Shown: piece after piece, positions 34,172-42,633 of the stretch
Numbering within the stretch: position 1 is the stretch's first letter
How the letters are laid out: every line of letters starts with the position of its first letter
Source of the DNA: an uncultured Clostridia bacterium
GTDB taxonomy: Bacteria; Bacillota; Clostridia; Christensenellales; Borkfalkiaceae
Direction: 5' to 3'
NCBI GenBank assembly: GCA_947589385.1
Contig: CANPZW010000001.1
Span: 62,001 to 126,000, forward strand
Length of the DNA: 64,000 nt
Made by a program: the position numbers and the translations under genes
The notes under the pieces: model-generated
What the model saw: the letters and a program-made list of their open reading frames with translations, nothing else
What the model was told of the DNA's origin: nothing
Database searches by the model: none

Positions 34172-35173
34172 ATGACCGAGATTCTGGAAATAGACGAAAA
34201 CAGCCTCGCTTTCGCAAAACGTATAATCAAAGAAGGCGGAGCGGTGGCTTTTCCCACGGAAACAGTTTATGGGTTGGGCGCAAACGCTTTCGATACCGCG
34301 GCTGTGAACGGAATTTATAAAATAAAGGGCAGACCGAGCGACAACCCGCTTATCGTCCACGTTCATAAAGATTACGATATCGGCGGGCTTGTGCGGGATA
34401 TTCCGCAATATGCGGAAAAGTTGAAAGAAGAATTTCTTCCCGGACCGCTTACCATGGTTTTCAAAAGCCGCGGCGCGGTAAGCCCCGTTGTGAGTTGCGG
34501 GCTTGACACTCTCGCCGTCCGCGTACCGTCGCACTCGGGGGCGCAGAAATTCTTAAAATATGTGGATTTGCCCATAGCCGCGCCGTCCGCGAACATTTCA
34601 AAACACGTCAGCCCGACTTCCGCGCAGCATGTTCTTGCCGATTTGGAAGGGAAAATCCCCTTGATTTTGGACGGCGGAAGATGTTCGGGCGGGATAGAGA
34701 GCACAGTTCTCGACTGCACGGGCGAAATTCCCGTAATTTTGAGAAGCGGGCTCGTCACCCGCGAAATGATAGAAAAGACCGTCGGCGCGTGCGGCGAATA
34801 CGCCTATAAAGAAGGCGGGGTCGCGCGGTCGCCCGGCATGAAGTACAAACACTATTCGCCCTCGTGCAGGACGGCTATGTTCGGATGGAACGAGCTTCAA
34901 AAAGCGCTTGAATTATACGACGAGGAAACCGCAAAAGGCGTAAAGACGCTTATTCTCTGCGAGGAAAGCGTTATTTCGCTCCTTGGCGGCAGAAAATACG
35001 TCAGTCTCGGCAAAACGCCGGAGGAAATGGCTTCCCGCCTTTACGCGAAGCTTCGCGAGTGCGAAAAGACGGCGGAACTAATCGTCGCCGTCGCGCCCGA
35101 AGAACGCGGCGGAGTAATGGCGGGAGTGATGAACAGGCTTTCAAAAGCGTGTGGTAATGGATATGAAAGGTAA
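34172..35173 (+). CDS. tsaC: L-threonylcarbamoyladenylate synthase (TsaC/Sua5, ywlC-like)
   Basis: 333 residues: an N-terminal YrdC domain (KEGGAVAFPTETVYGLGANAF; KGRPSDNPLIVHV; SGCGLDTLAVRVPSH-type) and a C-terminal Sua5 domain joined by SPGMKYKHYSP. It makes threonylcarbamoyl-AMP for t6A37 of ANN-reading tRNAs. It begins one base after the dnaB stop and overlaps the phosphatase gene, giving the same order as B. subtilis ywlC-ywlE-ywlF. Confidence 0.94.
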   Translation: MTEILEIDENSLAFAKRIIKEGGAVAFPTETVYGLGANAFDTAAVNGIYKIKGRPSDNPLIVHVHKDYDIGGLVRDIPQYAEKLKEEFLPGPLTMVFKSRGAVSPVVSCGLDTLAVRVPSHSGAQKFLKYVDLPIAAPSANISKHVSPTSAQHVLADLEGKIPLILDGGRCSGGIESTVLDCTGEIPVILRSGLVTREMIEKTVGACGEYAYKEGGVARSPGMKYKHYSPSCRTAMFGWNELQKALELYDEETAKGVKTLILCEESVISLLGGRKYVSLGKTPEEMASRLYAKLRECEKTAELIVAVAPEERGGVMAGVMNRLSKACGNGYER

Positions 35174-35636
35174 AAACAGGAGAAAAAGAGTTCTGTTTGT
35201 GTGTACGGGCAACACCTGCCGCAGTCCTATGGCGGAATTTCTTTTGAGAAACAAGCTTAAAAAACGCAAAATAAGGTGGTGGGACGTTTCATCGTGCGGT
35301 ATAAACGCCGAAGTCGGAGGCTCTATAAGCCCCAACAGCCTTATGGCGCTTGAAGAAGTCGGCATAAAAGTCGAAAAATTTGCGCCTACGCAACTTACCC
35401 AGAAAAAAATAGGCGCAAGCACGATTGTGATTTGCATGACGCAAAGCCAAAAGCAAATGCTTGAAGGGTGCGGGCATGTGTTTTGCGTGCGCGACGTCTG
35501 CGGTTACGACGTTCCCGACCCGTACGGGCGGGATATCGAAGCGTACAGAGCAACGCGCGAAGCCCTTTCCCGCGCCTGCGACGCACTTATAGAAAATTAC
35601 ATAACACAATACAAGGACGGTGAAGAAATAAAATGA
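35157..35636 (+). CDS. Low-molecular-weight phosphatase, protein-arginine-phosphatase (YwlE) type
   Basis: About 159 residues; start uncertain between GTG 35151, ATG 35157 and ATG 35163, all inside the end of tsaC with no clear ribosome site. The P-loop is VCTGNTCRSPMAE. The Thr five residues after the start of the CxxxxxR loop region (CTGNTCR) matches YwlE, where Thr favours phospho-arginine; tyrosine phosphatases have Ile or Val there. The acid aspartate lies in the DVPDPYGRD loop. It probably reverses McsB-type arginine phosphorylation, though no mcsB is in the window. Confidence 0.88.
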   Translation: MDMKGKNRRKRVLFVCTGNTCRSPMAEFLLRNKLKKRKIRWWDVSSCGINAEVGGSISPNSLMALEEVGIKVEKFAPTQLTQKKIGASTIVICMTQSQKQMLEGCGHVFCVRDVCGYDVPDPYGRDIEAYRATREALSRACDALIENYITQYKDGEEIK

Positions 35637-36082
35637 AAATTGCTTTGGCATGCGACCACGGCGGTCTGAATCTTAAAAGGGAGATAAAAAAGTATCTCGA
35701 AGAGAACGGCTACGAGACGGTGGATTTCGGTACGGACGCCTATGACAGCTGCGATTATCCCGATTTCGCCCTTCCTGCGGCGGAAGCCGTAGCAAGCGGA
35801 AAATGCGAAAGGGGGATAGTGGTATGTTCTACGGGCATAGGAGTATCCATAGTAGCCAACAAAGTTCCCGGGGTGCGTTGCGCGCATTGTCATGACACCT
35901 ATTGCGCCGAATTTACAAGGCGTCATAACGACGCGAATATGCTTGCGCTCGGTGAAAAAGTGGTGGGCGCGGGTTACGCCCTGAAAATCGTTGAGGCTTT
36001 TATGCATTCGGAATTTGAAGGCGGCAGACACCAGCGCAGAGTAGATAAAATTACCGCAATCGAAAAGAAATACGGCAAGTAA
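35633..36082 (+). CDS. rpiB: Ribose-5-phosphate isomerase B
   Basis: 149 residues with LACDHGGLNLKREIKKYL at the N-terminus, the active-site cysteine in VVCSTGIGVSI, NKVPGVRCAHCHDTYCAEFTRRHNDAN, and a C-terminal GGRHQRRVDKI. It interconverts ribulose- and ribose-5-phosphate in the pentose phosphate pathway. It overlaps the phosphatase gene by 4 bases (ATGA). LacA/B-type sugar isomerases are related but lack this combination of motifs. Confidence 0.95.
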   Translation: MKIALACDHGGLNLKREIKKYLEENGYETVDFGTDAYDSCDYPDFALPAAEAVASGKCERGIVVCSTGIGVSIVANKVPGVRCAHCHDTYCAEFTRRHNDANMLALGEKVVGAGYALKIVEAFMHSEFEGGRHQRRVDKITAIEKKYGK

Positions 36083-36103
36083 CATTTTTTTATTGCCATA
36101 CGT

Positions 36104-36150
36104 GGTCATTGACTTATGTCATACTGAGGGCGTAGCCCGAGTGTATCCCA
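36104..36150. repeat. Fragment of a GTCAT-type interspersed intergenic repeat
   Basis: GTCATACTGAGGGCGTAGCC, then CGAGTGTATCCC, resembles the dispersed GTCATTCTGAG...GAAGAATC repeats common in bacterial intergenic regions. Only one copy is in the window, so this rests on resemblance. Confidence 0.4.
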
Positions 36151-36183
36151 TTTATGACGGATTAAAAAAGGCGTTTTTTGTAT

Positions 36184-36528
36184 TGAATTGTCAAACTAAG
36201 TGCAACAGTTTGAGATAAAAAAGTTAAATAAATCAACAGGTTTTTTGTAAGATAAAACTTTTTTAGGTCTGGCGTTTATAAGCGCCAGATTTTTTTGTAA
36301 GGTCTTATCCGCTATATGGGAAAGATTTCTGCCTTTCGGATAAAATTCTCTTAATAATCCGTTAAGATTTTCGTTAGTGCCTTTCTGCCATGCACAATAC
36401 GCATCCGCAAAGTATATTTCGCAGCCGAGAGCTTTTTCTATATCTTCCCACTTGGCAAACTCTTTGCCGTTATCCGTGGTAATGGTCACTTTTTTGCCCG
36501 CAAACGTTGCACTTGATATGATAATTCA
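36184..36528 (-). mobile_element. Internally deleted IS30-family element with both ends
   Basis: A 345-base block with imperfect inverted ends. TGAATTGTCA...AAGTGCAAC at the left and, inverted, TGAATTATCA...AAGTGCAAC at the right share 19 of 23 bases. It contains only the last part of an IS30-type transposase on the minus strand. I saw no target-site duplication. Such an element cannot move alone but could be mobilised by an intact relative. It separates rpiB from a perfect terminator hairpin at 36536. Confidence 0.7.
36196..36513 (-). pseudogene. IS30-family transposase, C-terminal fragment
   Basis: About 105 codons survive. The second catalytic Asp is in TITTDNGKEFA and the Glu in AWQKGTNENLNGLLREFYPK; the end INARPKKVLSYKKPVDLF is typical of IS30. 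The N-terminal helix-turn-helix and first catalytic Asp are absent. The open frame runs back into the right inverted end, where the deletion joined internal coding sequence to the terminal repeat. Confidence 0.88.
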
Positions 36529-36533
36529 CCAAG

Positions 36534-36573
36534 ATTAGCCGCGGCGGGCGCGATTTCGCGCCCGCCGCATATT
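36534..36573 (+). terminator. Terminator hairpin beyond the IS30 remnant
   Basis: GCGGCGGGCGCGA and TCGCGCCCGCCGC form a 13-bp stem with a 2-base loop, followed by ATATTTTTAT. It may be the original rpiB-operon terminator, displaced by the insertion. Confidence 0.75.
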
Positions 36574-36716
36574 TTTATGATTTTATCGCCAAATTCACCG
36601 CTTTGAAGTCGGATTATTTCATTTTACAGTCTTTAAACAAAAATACGTAAAGTTTGAAAGATTTCGGCAGAAAATATAAAAAACAGGGTTATTTTAAAAG
36701 AATTTCGGTTTTCTTA

Positions 36717-36745
36717 TTGATTTTTTGTTCCCTCTATGATAGAAT
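36717..36745 (+). promoter_or_regulatory. Promoter for the P-loop kinase-like gene
   Basis: TTGATT at 36717, 17-base spacer, TAGAAT at 36740, 24 bases from the start codon. A GGGAGAA ribosome site lies between. Confidence 0.65.
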
Positions 36746-36768
36746 AAATTCAAATCGGGAGAAATGCT

Positions 36769-37266
36769 ATGAAAAATCTGTATTTAATCGGCGGAACGAT
36801 GGGAGTGGGGAAAACCACTGTCTGCAACAAACTTAAAGAAGAACTTGAAAACAGCGTATTTTTCGACGGCGATTGGGCATGGAATTCCAACCCGTGGATT
36901 GACAACGACGAAACGAGGGCGATGGCGATAGATAATATCCATCACCTTTTGGTCAATTTTCTTAAATGTTCCGCTTACGATAACGTAATAGTGTGCTGGG
37001 TAATGCACGAACAGCAAATTATCGATAAAATTCTCGAAGGAATAGATACAAGCGAATACAACGTTAGGCTTATTTCGTTGGTCTGCAACGAGGCGAACCT
37101 TATCGCGCGTTTGAGAAGCGATGTTATCAACGATATCCGCAAGAGCAATGAGATAATTTATACCAGCTTAAAACGGCTTCCCCTGTACAACAGTTTGAAC
37201 ACAGTAAAAATCGATACGTCGAATAAGAGTATCAAGCAGATTGTAAACGAAATTATGAAACTTTAA
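36769..37266 (+). CDS. P-loop nucleotide-binding protein, small-molecule-kinase-like
   Basis: 165 residues. Walker A GGTMGVGKTTVCNKL is at residues about 8-22, FDGDWAW matches the acceptor-binding aspartate region of shikimate-kinase/phosphotransferase-type P-loop kinases, and a LID-like arginine (NLIARLRSD) is near residue 115. No close family is recognised; antibiotic or nucleoside kinases are possible. It is flanked by a mobile remnant and a tRNA and has its own promoter and terminator, so it may have been acquired horizontally. Confidence 0.72.
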   Translation: MKNLYLIGGTMGVGKTTVCNKLKEELENSVFFDGDWAWNSNPWIDNDETRAMAIDNIHHLLVNFLKCSAYDNVIVCWVMHEQQIIDKILEGIDTSEYNVRLISLVCNEANLIARLRSDVINDIRKSNEIIYTSLKRLPLYNSLNTVKIDTSNKSIKQIVNEIMKL

Positions 37267-37427
37267 CCGGATTCGGATTTTAAGTTTTCGGCGTTTTGAC
37301 TTTATGTTTCAATTATAGCCGCCCTTTTCGGGTGGATTAGTACTAAGAAATTATTGTTTCTGTGTTTTCGGAAATAACTTAAATTTCTTATAAAGGGCTG
37401 CCTTATATTATAAAATATGGTTTTATC

Positions 37428-37470
37428 AAGCGTCGGGCGCGAATTTTCGCGCCCGACGCTCTGTCTTTTT
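37428..37470 (+). terminator. Terminator downstream of the P-loop gene
   Basis: AGCGTCGGGCGCGAA and TTCGCGCCCGACGCT form a 15-bp stem around TT, then CTGTCTTTTT. It stands about 160 bases after the stop; nothing else was recognised in 37267-37427. Confidence 0.85.
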
Positions 37471-37578
37471 AAATCTTGAAAGCCTATTCGTGTTAAATTG
37501 CTTGATACCGAATAAAGCAAAAAAACAAATGGTACTTTGCATGGAATTTGCTAAAACGAAAACGGCAAAATGGTAGAA

Positions 37579-37617
37579 AGCCTCCAACAGAACCTTTTTA
37601 CGGGTTCTGTTGGAGGA
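37579..37617 (-). terminator. Terminator of tRNA-Glu
   Basis: CCTCCAACAGAACC and GGTTCTGTTGGAGG form a 14-bp stem 5 bases beyond the tRNA CCA. On the minus strand it runs into CTTTCT. Confidence 0.75.
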
Positions 37618-37621
37618 CGTT

Positions 37622-37696
37622 TGGTGACCCTGCCGGGAATCGAACCCGGGATTGAGCCTTGAGAGGGCTCCGTCTTAACCGCTTGACCACAGGGCC
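37622..37696 (-). tRNA. tRNA-Glu (anticodon CTC)
   Basis: 75 bases including encoded CCA. Acceptor GGCCCTG/CAGGGTC with A discriminator; anticodon stem GAGCC/GGCTC with loop CTCTCAA gives anticodon CTC; T arm CCGGG-TTCGATT-CCCGG. The region 37697-37880 upstream (minus-strand 5' side) shows no other gene. Confidence 0.95.
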
Positions 37697-37990
37697 GTAT
37701 TTAATTCCTTCGTTCGCGCCCGAAAACGTTAAAACTAATTTTTGGTGCAATCGCTCCGACATTACGGATACGTCCGTTTTAAGCCTCGGAATTGAAAATC
37801 CGCCTTCCGTTCGCGCGCATTTAATTGCTGCGTTCGTCAATAAGATTGGCGGAAATCCGCCGAAATCCAAATTACTGTGAAATTATAGCACAACAAAGTT
37901 TTCATAGCAAGCAAAAAAAGGGTGGACTTGCTAAATTTTTTTTGGATAAACATTTTCACATAAATTTCTTTTTACTGTTCGGTAATAAGT

Positions 37991-38019
37991 TTGACAATAA
38001 AAAAATATGATACTATAAT
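37991..38019 (+). promoter_or_regulatory. Perfect-consensus promoter for the ABC exporter
   Basis: TTGACA at 37991, 17-base spacer, TATAAT at 38014. An exact match to the sigma-A consensus implies strong, possibly unregulated expression. Confidence 0.9.
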
Positions 38020-38047
38020 TTTGTTCATTAAGTATTTTGGTGAGTGA

Positions 38048-39871
38048 ATGATAAAGACTTTGATTAAAAGCGTAAGAGAGTACAAATTTCCTACCCTTTT
38101 AACGCCATTTTTTGTGTCTATTGAAGTAATTTTGGAATGTCTTTTGCCCTTTGTCATTGCCGAACTCGTCAGCTCTATTAAAAGAGGAGTGGTTCTTTGG
38201 GGCACTTGGAGTTCCTGGCAGTCCCTCGGCATAGGACAGTATGCGCTTATTCTCGTCTTGATGTCCTTGGCGTCGCTTGCTTGCGGAGCTCTTGCGGGCG
38301 CTTTCTGCGCAAAGGCGGCGGCGGGATTTGCGAAAAATCTGCGCAAAGATATGTACTACAAGGTGCAGGATTTTTCTTTCGAGAACATAGATAAATTTTC
38401 TACGTCTTCGCTTGTTACGCGTATGACTACCGACGTCAACAACGTACAGCTGGCGTTTATGATGATAATCCGCACGGCTATTCGCAGCCCGCTTATGATG
38501 ATTTTCTCTGCCATTATGGCTTTCGTCATGGGCGGCAACATCGCCTGGATTTTCGTCGCCGTAATCTTTCCTCTATCGGCAATCCTACTTTTGATAATGT
38601 GGAAAACTCTGCCGCTTTTCAGACGGCTGTTCCGCAAGTACGACGACTTGAACGAATCCATACAGGAAAACGTAAAGGGAATACGCGTCGTCAAGTCGTA
38701 TGTAAGAGGGGAGTATGAGAAGGAAAAATTCGACAAAGCCGCAACGGAATTGCAGGTAAACTTCACGAAAGCCGAAAGAATCCTCGCATGGAACAACCCC
38801 GTAATGCAGTTTTTCTTTTACGGAGTTCTTTCCGCGGTGCTTTTTTTGGGCTCGTATCTCATTCTCGAAAACGTGCCCGTGGGCTTCGGCGCAAGCCTTA
38901 ATTCGGAATCGATTTCACAGCTTATCGTCTATGGGATGCAGATTTTAATGTCGCTTATGATGTTTTCCATGATATTCGCCATGATTACGATGTCCATTGA
39001 AAGCGGCAGACGTATCTGCGAAGTTTTGCAGGAAGAAAGCACCCTTCACAGCCCCGAAAACGCCATACACGAAGTTGAGGACGGTTCTATCGATTTCGAC
39101 AACGTAAGCTTCAAATATTCCGCAAAGGCGGAGAAGTATGTGCTGGAAAACATAAACCTGCACATCAAATCGGGCGAAACGATAGGTATAATAGGCGGTA
39201 CGGGCTCTTCCAAAACCTCGCTTGTGAATCTTATTTCCAGGCTTTACGACGTGACCGAAGGCTCCGTTAAGGTCGGCTCCCGCGACGTAAGGGAATATGA
39301 CCTCGAATCTCTAAGAAACCAGGTCGCCGTTGTATTGCAGAAAAACGAGTTGTTTTCGGGCAGCATAAAGGAAAATCTGCGCTGGGGCGACCCCGACGCC
39401 ACCGATGAGGAAATAGTCGCGGCATGTAAGCTTGCGCAGGCGGACGAATTTATACAGACGTTCCCCGATAAATACGACACCCACATAGAGCAGGGCGGCA
39501 CAAACGTTTCGGGCGGACAGAAACAGCGCCTTTGCATCGCGCGCGCCCTTTTGAAAAAGCCGAAGATTCTCATTCTCGATGACTCCACTTCCGCAGTGGA
39601 TACCCATACGGACGCGCTGATAAGAAAGGCGTTCCGCGATTACATACCTTCGACGACGAAAATCATAATTGCCCAGCGCACTTCGTCGGTGGAGGACGCG
39701 GACAGAATTATAATAATGGATAACGGCAGAATAGACGCCGTCGGCACTCACGAAGAGTTGCTGGGCGCAAACGCCATATATACGGAAGTTTATAATACGC
39801 AGAACAAGGGCGGTAAAGCGGCGGAGCCCGCTGATTTTGCGAACAACGGGGGTGAAGCAAATGCCGAGTAA
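38048..39871 (+). CDS. ABC exporter subunit with degenerate ATP site (half of a heterodimer)
   Basis: 607 residues: six-helix transmembrane domain (about 1-330) and one ABC domain. The Walker A reads GGTGSSKTSL, and the Walker B catalytic Glu is replaced by Asp (LILDDSTSAVDT), while the signature NVSGGQKQRL is intact. This is the pattern of the non-hydrolysing site in heterodimeric exporters such as TM287/288 and BmrCD. It overlaps the partner gene by 11 bases. The family includes multidrug and lipid exporters; the substrate is not predictable. Confidence 0.93.
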   Translation: MIKTLIKSVREYKFPTLLTPFFVSIEVILECLLPFVIAELVSSIKRGVVLWGTWSSWQSLGIGQYALILVLMSLASLACGALAGAFCAKAAAGFAKNLRKDMYYKVQDFSFENIDKFSTSSLVTRMTTDVNNVQLAFMMIIRTAIRSPLMMIFSAIMAFVMGGNIAWIFVAVIFPLSAILLLIMWKTLPLFRRLFRKYDDLNESIQENVKGIRVVKSYVRGEYEKEKFDKAATELQVNFTKAERILAWNNPVMQFFFYGVLSAVLFLGSYLILENVPVGFGASLNSESISQLIVYGMQILMSLMMFSMIFAMITMSIESGRRICEVLQEESTLHSPENAIHEVEDGSIDFDNVSFKYSAKAEKYVLENINLHIKSGETIGIIGGTGSSKTSLVNLISRLYDVTEGSVKVGSRDVREYDLESLRNQVAVVLQKNELFSGSIKENLRWGDPDATDEEIVAACKLAQADEFIQTFPDKYDTHIEQGGTNVSGGQKQRLCIARALLKKPKILILDDSTSAVDTHTDALIRKAFRDYIPSTTKIIIAQRTSSVEDADRIIIMDNGRIDAVGTHEELLGANAIYTEVYNTQNKGGKAAEPADFANNGGEANAE

Positions 39872-41804
39872 ACATCCCGCAATGAAAGCGCCCAAGGGCA
39901 CTTTCGGGAGAACGATGAAATCGCTTTTCCATTATTATCCCAAAATGATGACGTTCACGCTGCTTCTGATATTGTTCAACGCGGTAGTCAGCGCGCTTCC
40001 CGCCCTGTTTATGGGCAATATTTATACCGTGCTCGAAGGCGCGGAAAGCGCAAGAGCGGCGGGCGAAGCCGTGACGTGGGCGGAATACGGCGGCGAGGTA
40101 ATAAGGACTATGCTGATTCTGATAGGACTTTACGCGCTGTCCCTTGCCGCGGGCGCGGTGGATAAACAGCTTATGGCGATTATCACGCAGGGATTTTTGA
40201 AGAAGATGCGCAGCCAAATGTTCAACGGAATGCAGGATTTGCCCATACGTTACTTCGACACGCATACCCACGGCGAGATAATGAGCTATTACACAAACGA
40301 TATAGATACTCTGCGCCAGATGATTTCCCAGTCGCTACCCCAGCTTTTGACCTCCGTCATAATGTGTGTTACCGTGCTTGCTATAATGCTTTATTACAGT
40401 ATATGGCTTACGCTTATAGTTATCGCGGGCATCGCCCTTATCCTGTTCATAACCAAAGTCGTGGGCGGAGGAGCGGGAAAATATTTCCTCGGACAGCAGC
40501 GCGCCATAGCCCGCACAGAGGGCTTTATAGAGGAAATGATGAACGGGCAGAAGGTCATAAAGGTTTTCTGCCATGAGGAACAGTCCAAAGCCGACTTCGA
40601 CAAGGTGAACGAGAAGCTGTACGAGCAATCCAAACGCGCCCACGGTTATGCGAATATGCTTATGCCCATTCTCGGTAACATAGGTCACGTGCTGTATGTG
40701 GTTATTGCGCTTGCTGGCGGGCTGTTCATTCTCAACAAAGTGACCAATATAGGGCTCAATCCGGAGTATGTAGGTACGTTGAGCACTGCGGCGGGTATAG
40801 CTATGCTGCTGGCGTTTTTACAGGCGGCAAGGCAATTCTCCAACAATATTAACCAGGTATCTAACCAGGTAAACTCGGTAGTTATGGGGCTTGCGGGCGC
40901 GGCGCGGCTGTTTGCGCTTATCGACGAGAAGCCCGAAGAGGACGAGGGCTACGTAACCCTTGTAAACGCAAGGGAAATCGACGGCAAACTTGTCGAATGT
41001 GAGGAAAGAACGGGTATTTGGGCGTGGAAACATCCCCATAAGGCTGACGGAACAATCACCTACGAGCGCCTTGCCGGCGATATCAGAATGGAAGAAGTCG
41101 ATTTCGGCTATACCCCCGAAAAGATAGTCCTTCACGACATTTCCCTGTACGCGAAACCCGGGCAGAAAGTCGCATTCGTGGGCGCGACGGGCGCCGGCAA
41201 AACGACTATAACCAACCTTTTGACCCGTTTTTACGATATAGCCGACGGAAAAATAAGATACGACGGAATTAACGTAAACAAAATCAAAAAGGGCGAGCTA
41301 CGCCGTGCGATTGGCATGGTTTTGCAGGATACAAACCTGTTTACGGGCACGGTAATGGAAAATATACGTTACGGCAAACTCAACGCTACGGACGAGGAGT
41401 GCGTAGCCGCCGCAAAACTCGCGGGGGCGGACGACTTCATAACCCGCCTGCCCGAGGGATATAACACAATGCTCCGACAGAACGGCGCAAATCTTTCACA
41501 GGGGCAGCGGCAGCTTTTGTCGATAGCGCGCGCCGCCGTCGCAGACCCTCCCGTGATGATACTTGACGAAGCCACAAGTTCCATAGACACCCGCACTGAG
41601 GCGATAGTACAGCGCGGCATGGATAAATTGATGGAGGGCAGGACGGTATTCGTAATCGCCCACAGGCTTTCCACCGTTAAAAATTCCAACGCCATAATGG
41701 TGCTTGAAAACGGAAGAATTATAGAACGCGGCACGCACGAACAGCTTATAGCCCAACAGGGTAAGTATTATCAGCTTTATACAGGCGCGTTCGAACTCGA
41801 ATAG
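39861..41804 (+). CDS. ABC exporter subunit with canonical catalytic site (heterodimer partner)
   Basis: 647 residues from the ATG at 39861, after GGGGGTG. Transmembrane domain and ABC domain with GATGAGKTTITNL and catalytic Glu in MILDEATSSIDT. The signature is LSQGQRQLL instead of LSGGQ, complementing the degenerate Walker motifs of its partner. Together they form one canonical and one degenerate nucleotide site. A charged insertion of about 50 residues lies just before the ABC domain. Confidence 0.93.
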   Translation: MPSKHPAMKAPKGTFGRTMKSLFHYYPKMMTFTLLLILFNAVVSALPALFMGNIYTVLEGAESARAAGEAVTWAEYGGEVIRTMLILIGLYALSLAAGAVDKQLMAIITQGFLKKMRSQMFNGMQDLPIRYFDTHTHGEIMSYYTNDIDTLRQMISQSLPQLLTSVIMCVTVLAIMLYYSIWLTLIVIAGIALILFITKVVGGGAGKYFLGQQRAIARTEGFIEEMMNGQKVIKVFCHEEQSKADFDKVNEKLYEQSKRAHGYANMLMPILGNIGHVLYVVIALAGGLFILNKVTNIGLNPEYVGTLSTAAGIAMLLAFLQAARQFSNNINQVSNQVNSVVMGLAGAARLFALIDEKPEEDEGYVTLVNAREIDGKLVECEERTGIWAWKHPHKADGTITYERLAGDIRMEEVDFGYTPEKIVLHDISLYAKPGQKVAFVGATGAGKTTITNLLTRFYDIADGKIRYDGINVNKIKKGELRRAIGMVLQDTNLFTGTVMENIRYGKLNATDEECVAAAKLAGADDFITRLPEGYNTMLRQNGANLSQGQRQLLSIARAAVADPPVMILDEATSSIDTRTEAIVQRGMDKLMEGRTVFVIAHRLSTVKNSNAIMVLENGRIIERGTHEQLIAQQGKYYQLYTGAFELE

Positions 41805-41873
41805 GTTAAAAAAATAGAATAGTACAAACTGTCGAAAACATATGCTATATAACCGAGTAAGGGGATACAGCGT

Positions 41874-42578
41874 ATGTTTTTTGATTTTTTAGGACTTCTT
41901 TTTTCCAAAATCTTTTTCTTCACGGGAATGATTCGCGAAAAGGGCACATTCCCGAAACCGCTTTCGCCCGAGGACGAAAAGAGATATCTCAAACTTGCGC
42001 GCGAGGGCGATAAAGAGGCAAAAGATATCCTTATCAGGCACAATATGCGCCTTGTCGCGCACGTCGTAAAAAAATACACAGGTTCCGCGGAGACGGACGA
42101 CCTTATATCCGTCGGTTCGATTGGGCTTATAAAGGCTATAAACACATATCGTGAGGGCAAGGGCACGGCGCTTGCCACTTACACTGCGCGCTGTATCGAA
42201 AACGAAATTTTAATGCTTCTCCGCTCGGGGAAAAAACACAAAGTGGTTGTGTCGCTTACGGACCCCGTAGGCACTGATAAGGACGGAAACGAACTGACGC
42301 TTATGGATTTGCTGTCGGAAAAGGAAGACAGCGTGTTTGCACAGGTGGAAAAAAGCATCCAGCGCGAAAAATTCGTTGCGGTTCTGAAAGGCTTTTTAAC
42401 CGAGCGCGAATTTACAATACTTGCGCTGCGCTACGGGCTTTTGGACGGCGCGGCTCTGCCCCAGCGCGAGGTGGCTAAAAAGTTGGGTATCTCCCGTAGC
42501 TATATATCCCGCATTGAAAAGCGCGCTATCGAAAAGGCGCGCGAAAACCTGGACAAGGACGATTTTTTCACCGATTGA
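41874..42578 (+). CDS. sigK: RNA polymerase sporulation sigma factor SigK, uninterrupted
   Basis: 234 residues, matching full-length sigma-K including the hydrophobic pro-sequence (FFDFLGLLFSKIFFFTGMI) that is removed during sporulation. Region 2 reads RHNMRLVAHVVKKY and DDLISVGSIGLIKAI; region 4 reads VAKKLGISRSYISRIEKRA. It directs late mother-cell transcription (coat, cortex). No skin-type element interrupts the gene here, unlike B. subtilis and C. difficile. This is the best single indicator that the organism can sporulate or descends from sporeformers. Confidence 0.93.
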   Translation: MFFDFLGLLFSKIFFFTGMIREKGTFPKPLSPEDEKRYLKLAREGDKEAKDILIRHNMRLVAHVVKKYTGSAETDDLISVGSIGLIKAINTYREGKGTALATYTARCIENEILMLLRSGKKHKVVVSLTDPVGTDKDGNELTLMDLLSEKEDSVFAQVEKSIQREKFVAVLKGFLTEREFTILALRYGLLDGAALPQREVAKKLGISRSYISRIEKRAIEKARENLDKDDFFTD

Positions 42579-42579
42579 C

Positions 42580-42609
42580 TTGACAACTCTCGCCGCCCTT
42601 TGCTATATT
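42580..42609 (+). promoter_or_regulatory. Promoter for tyrS
   Basis: TTGACA at 42580 overlapping the sigK stop region, 18-base spacer, TATATT at 42604. The leader is only about 18 bases, so there is no room for a T-box. Confidence 0.75.
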
Positions 42610-42633
42610 ATAGAAAAAAGTCAAAGGTGTTTT

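Noticed and set aside
41874..42578. Possible interruption of sigK by a skin-like prophage
   Set aside because: The frame is continuous through regions 2 to 4, and no recombinase is nearby.
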